A DNA stretch of 64,000 nt from Deinococcus sp. YIM 77859 (GTDB taxonomy: Bacteria; Deinococcota; Deinococci; Deinococcales; Deinococcaceae). The position numbers and the translations under genes are program-made. Of the stretch, positions 1 to 12,416 are shown piece after piece. The stretch is from contig NZ_JQNI01000002.1 in assembly GCF_000745175.1 (NCBI RefSeq), forward strand, positions 2,480,001 to 2,544,000, in the 5' to 3' direction. The notes under the pieces are model-generated. The model was not told the DNA's origin. It made no database searches and worked only from the letters and a program-made list of their open reading frames with translations. Within the stretch, counting starts at the first letter, position 1. Each line of letters opens with the position of its first letter.

Positions 1-404
1 CTGACAAAGGTCTTGATGGCCGCCTCGCCCCATGCCCCGAGGGTAAAACGCCCGAAGCCTCCCGCAAAACCCTTCACGCCCGCAAAGCCCACGCCCTGCA
101 CCTCGCACGCTTCCCCATCGAGGACGGTGACGCCCGTTTCCGCCAGAACGCCGCGCACGTCCTCGGGGCTGCCGCTCTCGAAGTCGTGGTTGCCCAGCAC
201 GGCGATCACCGGCACCCGCACCCCGGCGAGTTCCTTTGCCAGAACATGCGCCTCGTCCGCGGTGCCGTAGTCGGTGAGGTCGCCGGGCAGCAGCAGCACG
301 TCCGCCTCGCGGGCAGCCTGGGCGAACAGGGGAGCCAGGGTGCCCTGTGAGGTCCGGGTGCAGTGAACGTCGCTCACGGCGGCGATGCGTACAGTTCGTG
401 TCAT
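1..404 (-). CDS. metallophosphoesterase, C-terminus outside window
   Basis: Calcineurin-like phosphoesterase, cut by the window edge so only about the first 134 residues are visible. The N-terminus carries the metal-ligand blocks in order: SDVHC near residue 10, LPGDLTDYG near 40 and LGNHDFESG near 64, i.e. the D-x-H, GD and GNHD signatures of a two-metal site. The substrate cannot be told; the family hydrolyses phosphomonoesters or diesters, often of nucleotides. The ATG overlaps the stop of the upstream nucleotidyltransferase-like gene as ATGA, so the two are probably translationally coupled. No signal peptide is visible, so it is likely cytoplasmic. Confidence 0.85.
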   Translation of the reverse strand, partial: MTRTVRIAAVSDVHCTRTSQGTLAPLFAQAAREADVLLLPGDLTDYGTADEAHVLAKELAGVRVPVIAVLGNHDFESGSPEDVRGVLAETGVTVLDGEACEVQGVGFAGVKGFAGGFGRFTLGAWGEAAIKTFV

Positions 405-1216
405 GGGTTCTCCTCTGTGGGTTCGATGGCAGCCGTCCAGTGCGCTACGTTCGCGGGTGTCATGTAGCCCTGCGTGATTCGCGCGTCCGCGTACCCCCAC
501 ACCCGCAGATCGGGCAGGTACTGCTCGCGCGAGATCAGGGTGCCCTGACAAACCCGCTCCTGTGGCGGGTTCAGGTCGTCTTGAACCAGAAAGCGGTCAA
601 GCATTCCCTGGCGAAAGCTCGCGGGAATCCGTCCGCGTTCGCCGGGGTACACGAAGCCGAACAGCAGCACGTGGGCGAGCAGCAGTTGCCAGTGCGGCCC
701 GAAGCGCTGCACCAGGCGGCCCCAGTCGATCTCCTCAGCTTTGGCGCGGATCAGGTGCGCTACGTCCGCCCCGTCGAAACGTTCGCGCTCACACACGTAG
801 GCCTTGTGCCACAACATCTCCTCGACCGGCACCAGCCGCACCGGGACGCCCAACACCTCGTCTTCAGGCGCGTGCTCGAACCACGAGTCGTCCACCCTTC
901 CAACACCGTTCGCGCTGCTATAGATCACGTCCACGAAGTCCTCTCCGTGGTGCGCCTTGCCCAGCCAGTGCGCAAAGGGCACCTCGGTCTCGTACCCCGC
1001 GTCCCGCAGGACGGCGAGAAGGCGTGGGGCGTCCTCCGGACGGGTAAACACGTCGAGGTCCTTGGTGTGCCGCTCGATGGCGGTGTAGCGTGCAAAGGCG
1101 TACGCGCCTCCTAGCAGGAACGGTACGCCGGAAGCGTTGAGGAGGCCGAGGGTGCGGATGTAGAAGTCCCGGGTCTCTGGGGCAAGCGCCGGAGTTCCTG
1201 AAGGGGATCGCGTCAC
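401..1216 (-). CDS. nucleotidyltransferase-like protein
   Basis: A 271-residue protein with the N-terminal signature of the minimal nucleotidyltransferase fold: LLGGAYAFARYTAIERHTKDLDVF, read here in shorter pieces as GGAYAFAR followed by TKDLDVF, which supplies the GG and D-x-D elements. Proteins of this type are usually annotated simply as nucleotidyltransferase family; substrate unknown, and an antitoxin/toxin role as in AbiEii cannot be claimed because no partner gene is present. I chose the GTG at 1216 over the GTG at 1249 because AAAGGAC lies about 9 nt upstream of it. The gene ends in an ATGA overlap with the metallophosphoesterase, suggesting a joint function. Confidence 0.7.
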   Translation of the reverse strand: MTRSPSGTPALAPETRDFYIRTLGLLNASGVPFLLGGAYAFARYTAIERHTKDLDVFTRPEDAPRLLAVLRDAGYETEVPFAHWLGKAHHGEDFVDVIYSSANGVGRVDDSWFEHAPEDEVLGVPVRLVPVEEMLWHKAYVCERERFDGADVAHLIRAKAEEIDWGRLVQRFGPHWQLLLAHVLLFGFVYPGERGRIPASFRQGMLDRFLVQDDLNPPQERVCQGTLISREQYLPDLRVWGYADARITQGYMTPANVAHWTAAIEPTEENP

Positions 1217-1416
1217 GTGAGTCCAGTCCTTTCGCCATTTCACCCGCACGGCACACGCACAGCAGGCGTGCGCTTAGGCTGGCCGCTCCCCAGGAGCCTC
1301 AGATTTGACCCTAGGCAAGAGGTCTTCAGCTTCGGGCGGGACGGTCTTGACCCTCTGCTCATTCCGCCCCGGCTGCAGGCGGCAGAATGGCCTTTGTTCC
1401 AGAGGGGAGGTCCGGG

Positions 1417-2094
1417 ATGACGCGAGAACACGCCTTCCACCTTCAACTGCTCGGCGTCGAGCGAACCGCTCAAGAGGACGGGGCGCAGGGCCTGACACTT
1501 CACACCAGCCGGGGGGCCATTGATAGCCGGCTGCACGAACCGCCGGGGGGGACAGGTACGGCGGGCATCGTGTGGGTGTTCGGCGCGGGTGGTGGCCTGG
1601 GTGGTCCGGCTGGGGGAATGTACACCCGGCTCGCCACGCAGCTGGCACCCCAGGGCGTCACGTCGTTGCGACTTGATTACCGCCGGCCCGGCGAATTGGC
1701 GGAGTGTGTGCTGGACGTGCTGCTGGGAGCGGCCTTCCTGGAAGCGCTGGGCGTGGCTCGCCTGGTGCTGGTCGGCCACTCGTTCGGTGGGGCGGTCGTG
1801 ATCGCGGCGGGGGGAAGCAGTGCCGTGGTGGTGGGGGTGGCGGCCCTCAGCAGCCAGACGTACGGGGCGGACGCGGTGGGTAACCTTAGCCCCCGCGCCC
1901 TGCTGCTGTTGCACGGCATGGCCGATGAGGTGTTGCCCGACACCTGTTCGCGCCTTCTGTATAAGCAGGCCCGCGAGCCCAAAGAACTGCGTCTCTACCC
2001 GGGGTGCCGCCACGGGCTCGACGAGTGCCGCGAGGACGTAGACCGCGACCTGCTGGAGTGGCTGCGCCGCACCCTGGCCCTGCCCGCCGCGTGA
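1417..2094 (+). CDS. alpha/beta hydrolase
   Basis: A 225-residue single-domain alpha/beta hydrolase. The nucleophile elbow GHSFGG sits near residue 113, a possible acid Asp in LHGMADEVLP near 170, and the catalytic His in CRHGLDE near 200, giving a complete Ser-Asp-His triad. An oxyanion-type glycine stretch, GAGGGLGG, lies near residue 55. No signal peptide or membrane segment. The ATG at 1417 has GGGGAGG 6 nt upstream and is preferred over the in-frame ATG at 1387. Substrate unknown; closest in layout to dienelactone hydrolase-like esterases. Transcribed alone, divergently from the nucleotidyltransferase-like gene. Confidence 0.8.
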   Translation: MTREHAFHLQLLGVERTAQEDGAQGLTLHTSRGAIDSRLHEPPGGTGTAGIVWVFGAGGGLGGPAGGMYTRLATQLAPQGVTSLRLDYRRPGELAECVLDVLLGAAFLEALGVARLVLVGHSFGGAVVIAAGGSSAVVVGVAALSSQTYGADAVGNLSPRALLLLHGMADEVLPDTCSRLLYKQAREPKELRLYPGCRHGLDECREDVDRDLLEWLRRTLALPAA

Positions 2095-2204
2095 GGGGGC
2101 AGAAGGGAACCTTTGCTGTGCTGGCCGCGTACCTCATATTCTCCCCGGGCCAGGGACCCGCCCGCAGGAGATGGTGACAGGTGCCCGAATATCGGCGGGG
2201 GGTT

Positions 2205-2213
2205 TGCTAGACT
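2205..2213 (+). promoter_or_regulatory. extended -10 promoter of sigA
   Basis: TGC-TAGACT (TGn extension plus TAGACT hexamer) lies 66 nt before the sigA ATG. No good -35 is visible at 17 nt, as is common with an extended -10. The leader has a strong AGGAGG ribosome site before the ATG. Confidence 0.55.
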
Positions 2214-2279
2214 AACGCGCTACGGCACCGGCTTCCTGGCCACACTGGTCTCAAGTCGCCCCGCGCCACAGGAGGACGC

Positions 2280-3872
<1,593 letters not shown>

Positions 3873-3887
3873 GCAGGGAGTTGAGGG

Positions 3888-3918
3888 TGGGTGGTTCCTG
3901 CGGGGGCCGCCCATTTTT
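3888..3918 (+). terminator. intrinsic terminator after sigA
   Basis: Stem TGGGTGG (3888-3894) pairs with CCGCCCA (3907-3913), one G-U pair, followed directly by TTTTT. The rest of the 315-bp gap to 4187 shows no convincing gene; a TAGGCT hexamer at 4167-4172 may be the -10 of the next operon. Confidence 0.75.
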
Positions 3919-4187
3919 GCTGGACGGGTTGGGGCCGAGGTCATAGCTTGGGTAGATGGTGGTGGATCAAGACCCTCATGGGGGTCCACACCCGACCGCT
4001 GAATCAGGAGCCGTGCTCCAGAGTCAGCGGTTCCCGCTGTCCTCTCAGATGCTGCCCCCGTCCCCGTGGTGTGGGCTTCGGTTTGGGGACGCATGGAGGC
4101 GGGTAGGGAGGGAGAGGGAGTGTGGCTCTGCGGGCATCCTCGTCCCCGGCGGGCACCACGCTGCGCTAGGCTGGTCCCACCACCTCT

Positions 4188-5650
4188 ATGACGACCCTTC
4201 CCGCTCCCCCCGCCCGGCGGCCCCTGCGCCTCGACCGCTCGTGGCTGCTGCTCGCCGCACCCCTTGTGGCGGCTTCCTGGCTGCCGTGGTGGGGGGTGCT
4301 GGCTTTTGTGCTGGTGCTGCTCCTCACCCACCTTGACCCGGCGGCACAGATCGCCCGGGTTCCGCTGCTGCTGCTGGCCGCAGGTCTCACCGTGCTGCCC
4401 CTGCTGCTGGATGTTCTCAGCGAAGGGCTCCCGGCGCTGCTAGCCTACGCCGCCCTCGTTCTGCCCGTGTTGGGCACGGCAGCGCTGCTGCATATCGGCC
4501 TGAGTTTTCTGGAGCTTGGTCGCCCTGTTGGGATCGCCTGGCTCGCGCTGCTCCTCCTCCCGGGCGTGCTGGGCCTGTCCCCCAGCCCAGTCTTCGGTCT
4601 CCCAGCGGGACTGGGAGTTGGCCTGCTCGCGCTGCTGCTGTGCGGCCTGGGCTCCATCGGGCGGGAGGAGCGGCCCGCCCACCGCCTGGCGGGTTCGGGC
4701 CGTGGAGTGGGGCAGAGTGCTCTGGCGGGCGCGCTTCTCGCCGGGGCACTCGCGCTGGGCACGCTGGCGCTGCCGCCGCAGACCGGGGAAGCCACACCGC
4801 CGCCCGCTGCCGCTACCGTGGGGACGGAGCAGGGATCAGCCGCCCCGGAGGGTGAGGCCCAGGAGGCTATTGCAGTCCGCCCAACCGGGGTCACTGTCTG
4901 GCGCTCGGCGGGCGGACGGGCATTGCCCGGAGCGGACCTGATCTTCCTGGGTATGGCCCTGTTCCTGCTCGCTGGAGTCTTTGTCCTCTGGCGTCTGGGC
5001 AGCGGCCGCGCCAGATCCATGACCACCCGATTCCACTGGTGGGAAATCGCGGCGGTCGCTGGGATGATCCTGACGGCCCTCCTCCTGGTGGCGTACGGAA
5101 TTTCTGCTCGCTTATCAGGGGCGCTGCCCGCTGCGACGGGGGCTGCTGCGCCGAGCGGTGCCGCGCAAGGGGAGCTGGTCGTGACGGTGGGAAAGCCTCC
5201 CAGCTGGCTCGCCCCGCTTGCCCACGGGTTCAATCTCATCGCCTTTGTGGCTGTTCTCCTCTTCTGCGCCGCGCTGGTCATCCTGGCCTGGAAGCTGCGC
5301 CGCTCCACGGCGGAGGAGGGCGGCAAGGAAGGTGACGACGGGCCGACCTCCGCCACCCAACCCGAGGCCCTGCACCGCGTCCGGCTCGCCTACCGAGCGG
5401 CCCTCGCCTCGCTGGCGGGGGCAGGCCTGGGGCGCGGTCCGGCGGAGACACCCGCCGAACACGCCAGCCGCGTTGCCGCTGAGCGGCCCGCCCTGCATGG
5501 ACCGCTGAGTACGCTGGTCGCCGTCTACGCCCCCGTGCGGTACGGGGGGCGCGTGACAGAGGAGGAGGCCGTGACCGCCGAGCGGGCCGCGCGGGAGGTG
5601 GCGCAGCTCGCGGCCCGCTCGGCAGTCGCGGCACCGGAAAGAGAGACACC

Positions 5651-5654
<4 letters not shown>
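4188..5654 (+). CDS. polytopic membrane protein with C-terminal DUF4129 domain
   Basis: A 488-residue membrane protein. About six hydrophobic helices occupy residues 18-160, another about 180-195, followed by a Pro/Ala-rich extracytoplasmic stretch, then helices near 247-265, 285-305 and 350-370. The cytoplasmic C-terminus (about 395-488) is a DUF4129-like module (HRVRLAYRAALASL ... YAPVRYGGR). DUF4129 modules normally occur next to MoxR and DUF58 genes and often fused to transglutaminase domains, as part of a poorly understood envelope or chaperone system; no transglutaminase domain is seen here. Its stop overlaps the moxR start as ATGA. A TAGGCT hexamer 15 nt before the ATG may drive the operon. 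Confidence 0.75.
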
Positions 5655-6636
<982 letters not shown>

Positions 6637-6640
<4 letters not shown>

Positions 6641-7752
6641 ATCTTCCTGCGCTCCTCCTCGTTCTGGCGGCGCTGCTGCTCGCGCTGCTCGCCGCGTTCC
6701 TGCTCGCGTGCCGTCCTCCGCGCGTGACCCTTGTGCGCGCCTTTCCGGCGCAGGGGTTCGAGGGAGACCGCCTGCCCTACCGCGTGCGCATCGAGGTCGA
6801 GTCGCGCTGGCCGCGCCGGGTACTGATCGAAGACCCCACGCCCCTGACCGTCGTGCCCGGCGAGCAGATCGCGGTCGGCGGCCTGACGGTGGGCCGCAGC
6901 GTGACCGAGCAGGCCACGACCCTCACCCTCAACCGCCGCGGCGTGTTCGAGTGGCCGGGGGGGACCCTGCGCTGGGCCGATCCCTTGGGGCTCTTCTGGC
7001 GCTCGGTTCCCCTGAAGGTGGCGGGCCAACTGGAGGTGTATCCCGGTACGCACGGGGTGCTTCTCCCCGACCTGCTGCGGCCCCTGCTCAGTGAAGGCAC
7101 GCTTTCGCGCACGCTCGGCCTGGAAGACCCCATCAGCCTGCGGGGGGCGAGACCCTACGTGCCGGGTGACCCACCGGGCCGCCTTCACTGGCGGCTTTCT
7201 GCCCGCGTGGGCGCGTTGACGGTGCGCGAACTCGAGCGTACCGCCGCGAGCAGTGTGACTGTCTTTCTCGACCAGAACGGGACGGACGTGTTTCTCGAGA
7301 GCGCGGTGCGGCTGGCCAGCAGCCTGATTCAGGAGGCCCTCGCGTTGGCGCTGCCCGTCAGCCTGGCGACGAATGCGGGGGCTACCCCCAGCGGGCGCAC
7401 GCCCGAAGCGCTGCGGGCCGCCCTGCGCCGGCTCGCGCAGGTCCAGCCGGACTCGGCTCCGCCGGTGATTCCTCCCCCTCGCGCCGGAGGAAACCTCATC
7501 GTGCTGACGCAGCGGGCGGGAGCAGCCCTGGTCGCCGAGGCCCTGCGCGCCCGCGCCACCGCGAGCCGGGTGGTGATCGTCGCCATTCCGGAAGGCTTCT
7601 ACCTCGAGCCCGGCGAAACCCCCCGTCGCCAGTGGGTCGGCGCGCCCGACACGGTCCGGGACCTGGAACGCCGCGCCGGAATTCTGGCTGAGGCCGGCGT
7701 TCTCGTCCTGGTGTTGCGCGGCAATCAGAGTGTGCTGCGGCTGGGGGGCTGA
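6637..7752 (+). CDS. DUF58 domain protein, membrane-anchored, CTG start
   Basis: A DUF58 protein, the usual partner of MoxR. The frame is open upstream of the first ATG/GTG/TTG (GTG at 6724) and encodes an obvious N-terminal membrane helix (LPALLLVLAALLLALLAAF) that would be lost with that start. The only suitable codon is CTG at 6637, overlapping the moxR stop as CTGA with AGGAG 7 nt upstream; this gives 371 residues, a normal DUF58 length. The DUF58 core is SLRGARPYVPGD ... RLHWRLSARVG near residues 165-190, followed by a von Willebrand A-like fold (VTVFLDQNG). No MIDAS motif is fully evident. Likely function: membrane-side partner of the MoxR ATPase. Confidence 0.8.
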
Positions 7753-7803
7753 GGCGGAGACAACGTTAAAGGGACGCTCACGCCAGTTCCAGAGCTGCCC
7801 TGT

Positions 7804-7809
7804 TAGCGT
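7804..7809 (+). promoter_or_regulatory. -10 hexamer TAGCGT, leaderless type
   Basis: TAGCGT followed by 6 nt and the ATG at 7816. Confidence 0.55.
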
Positions 7810-7815
7810 AGGACC

Positions 7816-8082
7816 ATGACCAAACCCGATGATGCTCGCAACGAGACCGTCAAGACAGAAGACGAGATCACCAACGTGGACCTTCAGTTTATGGGCCGCA
7901 CCGACGAACACCGCGACGCTCTCAAGGACGCCCGCGCCGAGGCCCGCCTTGCCGACGAGTTCGAGGACCGCGGACTTGACAAGCAGGATGTGGCCTCACA
8001 GGGCAGCATGATCACAAGCGATCCGGCGAGTACCACGCCCGGCGAAGAAACTTCGCTGGATACCCGCGCCGACGAGCGCTAG
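7816..8082 (+). CDS. small highly charged hypothetical protein
   Basis: An 88-residue hydrophilic protein, rich in Asp, Glu, Arg and Thr with no hydrophobic core segment, no Cys and a single Phe pair (LQFMG, DEFED). Probably disordered or helical only in its centre (HRDALKDARAEARLADEFED). No family recognised. The start is supported by a TAGCGT hexamer ending 6 nt before the ATG, the leaderless arrangement seen elsewhere in the window, and codon use matches neighbours. It is transcribed alone, convergent with mnmE. Such small charged proteins in Deinococcus are sometimes stress-related, but nothing in the sequence proves that. Confidence 0.65.
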   Translation: MTKPDDARNETVKTEDEITNVDLQFMGRTDEHRDALKDARAEARLADEFEDRGLDKQDVASQGSMITSDPASTTPGEETSLDTRADER

Positions 8083-8090
8083 AGAAGCCT

Positions 8091-8106
8091 TGGCCCGGTG
8101 GGGCCA
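8091..8106. other. hairpin between convergent genes
   Basis: TGGCCC (8091-8096), GGTG loop, GGGCCA (8101-8106) in the 25-bp space between the 88-aa gene and mnmE. No T tract, so a terminator role is only possible. Confidence 0.35.
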
Positions 8107-8107
8107 G

Positions 8108-9427
<1,320 letters not shown>

Positions 9428-9434
9428 GGCGAGC

Positions 9435-9440
9435 AGGGTA
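9435..9440 (-). promoter_or_regulatory. -10 hexamer TACCCT of mnmE
   Basis: TACCCT, then 7 nt, then GTG on the minus strand; no Shine-Dalgarno is present. Confidence 0.5.
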
Positions 9441-9556
9441 GCAGGACACAAGGTCAGCCAATAGGAAGGCGCTTTCCCTTGGAGGGCGTCGCGGGGGACG
9501 CCGCACAGGGAGGCGCCCACGGGGCTCTGAAGTGATCAGAGCGGATTCGGGCGGCG

Positions 9557-10177
9557 CTACCCTCCCTTCTTCCACTTCCCCTTGCTGCGGTTGCCCGGCT
9601 TGTTGCCCACCGGCGCCGTGCGTGTCCTGATCTTTTCGTCGTCGTAGCGGAGCATAACGGCCAGGCGAGCGCGGCTGATGATGTGGTGCGGCTGCTTGGG
9701 CACAAACGCGGTGACCACGTCGAGAAAGCCGTCCCGCTGATGCTCGACAACCACATGCAGCGGGAGCCGAACGCCACACGCCTCGAAGTAGCCGCACACC
9801 AGCCAGCGGCGCTCGATGGGGTACACCGCCCGCACCCGGCCAGCGACCAGCACGTCGATGATGTCGTGTTCCAAAAAGCCCTCGGCGCGCGCGTGGCCAA
9901 TCGCATGGGGGCAAAGGTGATATCGGCCCTCATACACCGCCTCGCGCAAGCGGGCGTGGGCGCGGGCGAGCGAATGGTCACTCGTGTCGATGCCCGCCAG
10001 GTCCGCCTCGCGCTGCGGCGCGACGGGCTTGGCGGCGGGACGGGTGGGGGGCGGCGTGGGGACGCGGCGAGCGGCCTTTTCGGCGCGGGCAAGCTGCGCG
10101 CGCAAGGCGAGCAGGTCGGCCTGCCCGGCGTGGCAGCGCGGCGCAGCGGTGGTGCTAGACCCGTTGATTTTCGTCAC
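9557..10177 (-). CDS. DUF4258 domain protein
   Basis: A 206-residue basic protein. The core, about residues 75-170, matches the DUF4258 pattern: a His-containing helix (LCPHAIGHARAEGFLEHDI), IDVLVAGRVRAVYPIERR, and a beta strand with HVVVEH. DUF4258 is a RelE-like small fold seen in possible toxins, but its function is not established. The C-terminus is Lys/Gly-rich (GNKPGNRSKGKWKKGG), suggesting nucleic-acid contact. Start GTG at 10177 has GGGAGG 6 nt upstream; the longer frame to 10300 would run through a terminator-like hairpin and is rejected. Transcription probably begins near 10319, giving a structured leader of about 140 nt. No obvious antitoxin partner lies beside it. Confidence 0.65.
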   Translation of the reverse strand: MTKINGSSTTAAPRCHAGQADLLALRAQLARAEKAARRVPTPPPTRPAAKPVAPQREADLAGIDTSDHSLARAHARLREAVYEGRYHLCPHAIGHARAEGFLEHDIIDVLVAGRVRAVYPIERRWLVCGYFEACGVRLPLHVVVEHQRDGFLDVVTAFVPKQPHHIISRARLAVMLRYDDEKIRTRTAPVGNKPGNRSKGKWKKGG

Positions 10178-10319
10178 GGCGGACCTCCCAGCGGTGGACC
10201 TTCCCCGGACCTCTTCTGTGGAGAAGGGGGAGCACGCGCACCTTCTCCAAAAGAAAAAGCCCCTCAAACACGGCAGCGTGTTCGTGGGGGAGAAGGTCAC
10301 GTACCCTGCTTCAGGGCAT
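10178..10319 (-). ncRNA. possible attenuator leader or small RNA upstream of the DUF4258 gene
   Basis: Predicted transcript beginning near 10319. It can form a small hairpin (CCCTG-AAG-CAGGG, 10316-10304), then a terminator-like hairpin (10290-10260) followed by CTTTTTCTTTT, then a hairpin GGAGAAGG (10248-10241) with CCTTCTCC (10227-10220). A second CCTTCTCC at 10296-10289 can pair with the same GGAGAAGG, so alternative folds exist. The downstream gene has a normal ribosome site at 10190-10184. Whether this is a cis regulator or a stand-alone RNA of about 70 nt cannot be decided from sequence. Confidence 0.45.
10249..10290 (-). terminator. intrinsic terminator inside the leader
   Basis: CCCC-ACG-AACACG (10289-10277), loop CTGC, CGTGTT-TGA-GGGG (10272-10260), then CTTTTTCTTTT on the minus strand. 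It lies between a promoter and the gene it precedes, not after a gene. Confidence 0.6.
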
Positions 10320-10325
10320 AGGCAA

Positions 10326-10334
10326 ACTATAGCA
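10326..10334 (-). promoter_or_regulatory. extended -10 TGC-TATAGT
   Basis: Minus-strand TGC-TATAGT, close to the sigma-70 consensus, with start expected near 10319. No ORF of use begins there: the first ATG is followed at once by CCC TGA. Confidence 0.6.
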
Positions 10335-10443
10335 CGAGCGGGGGAGGGCGCGGGGTGACCGGACGGGCAGACGCCGCGACGTGCGGCTTTCTAGGCTGAG
10401 AGAACCGGTGACTCCCCCGCTCCCTCTCCAGGAGGTGCTCCCC

Positions 10444-11306
<863 letters not shown>

Positions 11307-11307
<1 letters not shown>

Positions 11308-11353
11308 GGAGAGGAGGTGGAGGGCGGTCCCTCGTCACAATCCCTCCTCTCCC
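11307..11353. repeat. 11-bp inverted repeat after the GNAT gene
   Basis: GGGAGAGGAGG (11307-11317) is a perfect reverse complement of CCTCCTCTCCC (11343-11353); an inner GAGGG/CCCTC pair nests inside. It starts in the stop codon. No T tract follows, so it may end transcription by another route or stabilise the mRNA. Confidence 0.5.
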
Positions 11354-11359
11354 CTGGAG

Positions 11360-11365
11360 TAGCCT
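11360..11365 (+). promoter_or_regulatory. -10 hexamer TAGCCT, leaderless type
   Basis: TAGCCT, 6 nt, ATG at 11372. Confidence 0.55.
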
Positions 11366-11371
11366 TCTGAC

Positions 11372-11683
11372 ATGGGGAAACGTGACCGGCGTGGCCTCCG
11401 GCCTGCGTTCGTGACCCTGCGTGATCTGCCGGGCACGCGGGTCATGTTCTGGGTGGTGGAACACTGCCCGTACTGCGGCGGCCAGCACGTCCATCCCGCT
11501 GGAAATCTCCGCACCGCCGACCCCGGTGAGCGCTTGGGCGAGCAACCCGCTCCCTGTGAACCGGGGCGCACCTACGACCTGACGCTTCCGCCCCGTCCGA
11601 AGAAGAAGAACAGCATCAGGCAGGAGCGCCGCCGGGAACGCCGCGCGGGCAAGGTCAGCGACTGGGAGGGCGAGGAGGGGTGA
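11372..11683 (+). CDS. small basic hypothetical protein with zinc-ribbon-like CPYC
   Basis: A 103-residue protein. The middle has HCPYCGGQHVH (about residues 31-41) and one further Cys (APCEPG, near 62), which could bind a metal; the C-terminal third is strongly basic (PPRPKKKNSIRQERRRERR) and then acidic (DWEGEEG). No named family recognised. The CxxC plus basic tail suggests nucleic-acid or ribosome contact, but this is inference. The ATG is 6 nt after a TAGCCT hexamer, indicating leaderless transcription. It stands alone between a GNAT gene and a convergent second GNAT gene. Confidence 0.65.
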   Translation: MGKRDRRGLRPAFVTLRDLPGTRVMFWVVEHCPYCGGQHVHPAGNLRTADPGERLGEQPAPCEPGRTYDLTLPPRPKKKNSIRQERRRERRAGKVSDWEGEEG

Positions 11684-11699
11684 TGTCCCCGTTGGCTTC

Positions 11700-11749
11700 T
11701 CAGGACACGCCTACGGCAACCCACTACGTTCCACTACGTTTTGTCCTGA
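11700..11749. repeat. tandem 10-mer inside an 8-bp inverted repeat
   Basis: TCAGGACA (11700-11707) and TGTCCTGA (11742-11749) flank two adjacent copies of CCACTACGTT (11721-11740). It lies in the 228-bp gap between two converging genes; otherwise that gap shows nothing recognisable. Confidence 0.5.
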
Positions 11750-11911
11750 TGGGCGTTCCGCCCGCGAGCTGGACACCTCGTCTCGCTATGGGAAGGCGGC
11801 GTTTGGGCTCTGGCTCTTCCTTCGGTGTCCGAGTGTAGTCGGGCTTCGGCCTGAGCTGGAACTCTCCATCCCAGGGTTAAACCCCCGAGCGGAGCAAGAA
11901 GCCAAAGCGAC

Positions 11912-12388
11912 CTACAGGGGGGCTACCCTGCCCAGCGGCAGCTCGTAGCACAGGCTGTTCGGCATGCCGACGTAGTACCCGTACGGCGGAATGCGGAGAA
12001 AGCCCGTCGCCTCGTACAGGTGGATGGCCGCGGGCTGGAGATCCCCGGTTTCCAGCACCAGCCGCCGGAAGCCCAGGGCCCGCCCCCGCTCGATCAGCGC
12101 GAGGAGAATTTGGCGGCCCAGCCCGCGGCCACGGGCTTCCGGCACGGTGTACATGCGCTTGACCTCGGCGGTGTCCGCGGCGATGCGTTTCAAGGCGCCG
12201 CAGGCCAACAGCGCTCCATCCTCCTCGATGGCGAGCAGCACGCCTCCCTCCCCGGAGAGGACGGCGGGGTTAAAGGGCTCGGTGCGCTCGTCCGTGTCTT
12301 GGTAGAGGGCCCGCAACTCGCGCTGCTGGGCCTTCATCAGCCGGATGGCGCGTGGATCCGTGGGAGGAACATCGAGCAAGACAGCCAT
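11912..12388 (-). CDS. GNAT family N-acetyltransferase
   Basis: A single-domain GNAT enzyme of 158 residues. The acetyl-CoA binding loop is seen in YTVPEARGRGLGRQILLALIERG (R-G-x-G-L-G, near residue 95), followed by LVLETGDLQPAAIHLYEATGF, the usual beta5-alpha4 block. The order resembles small-molecule or antibiotic acetyltransferases, but the substrate cannot be deduced. The start ATG at 12388 follows TAGCGT by 5 nt; the first ATG at 12403 adds five residues and has no support. Transcribed on its own on the minus strand behind the DUF305 gene, with a 28-bp gap. Confidence 0.88.
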   Translation of the reverse strand: MAVLLDVPPTDPRAIRLMKAQQRELRALYQDTDERTEPFNPAVLSGEGGVLLAIEEDGALLACGALKRIAADTAEVKRMYTVPEARGRGLGRQILLALIERGRALGFRRLVLETGDLQPAAIHLYEATGFLRIPPYGYYVGMPNSLCYELPLGRVAPL

Positions 12389-12393
12389 GAGGC

Positions 12394-12399
12394 ACGCTA
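12394..12399 (-). promoter_or_regulatory. -10 hexamer TAGCGT, leaderless type
   Basis: Minus-strand TAGCGT, 5 nt, ATG at 12388. Confidence 0.5.
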
Positions 12400-12416
12400 A
12401 CACGCCTCTTCCGGCC

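Noticed and set aside
3891..4106. A 71-codon plus-strand frame after sigA
   Set aside because: It begins inside the sigA terminator and its translation (Trp/Gly/Arg/Cys-rich) has no protein-like pattern.
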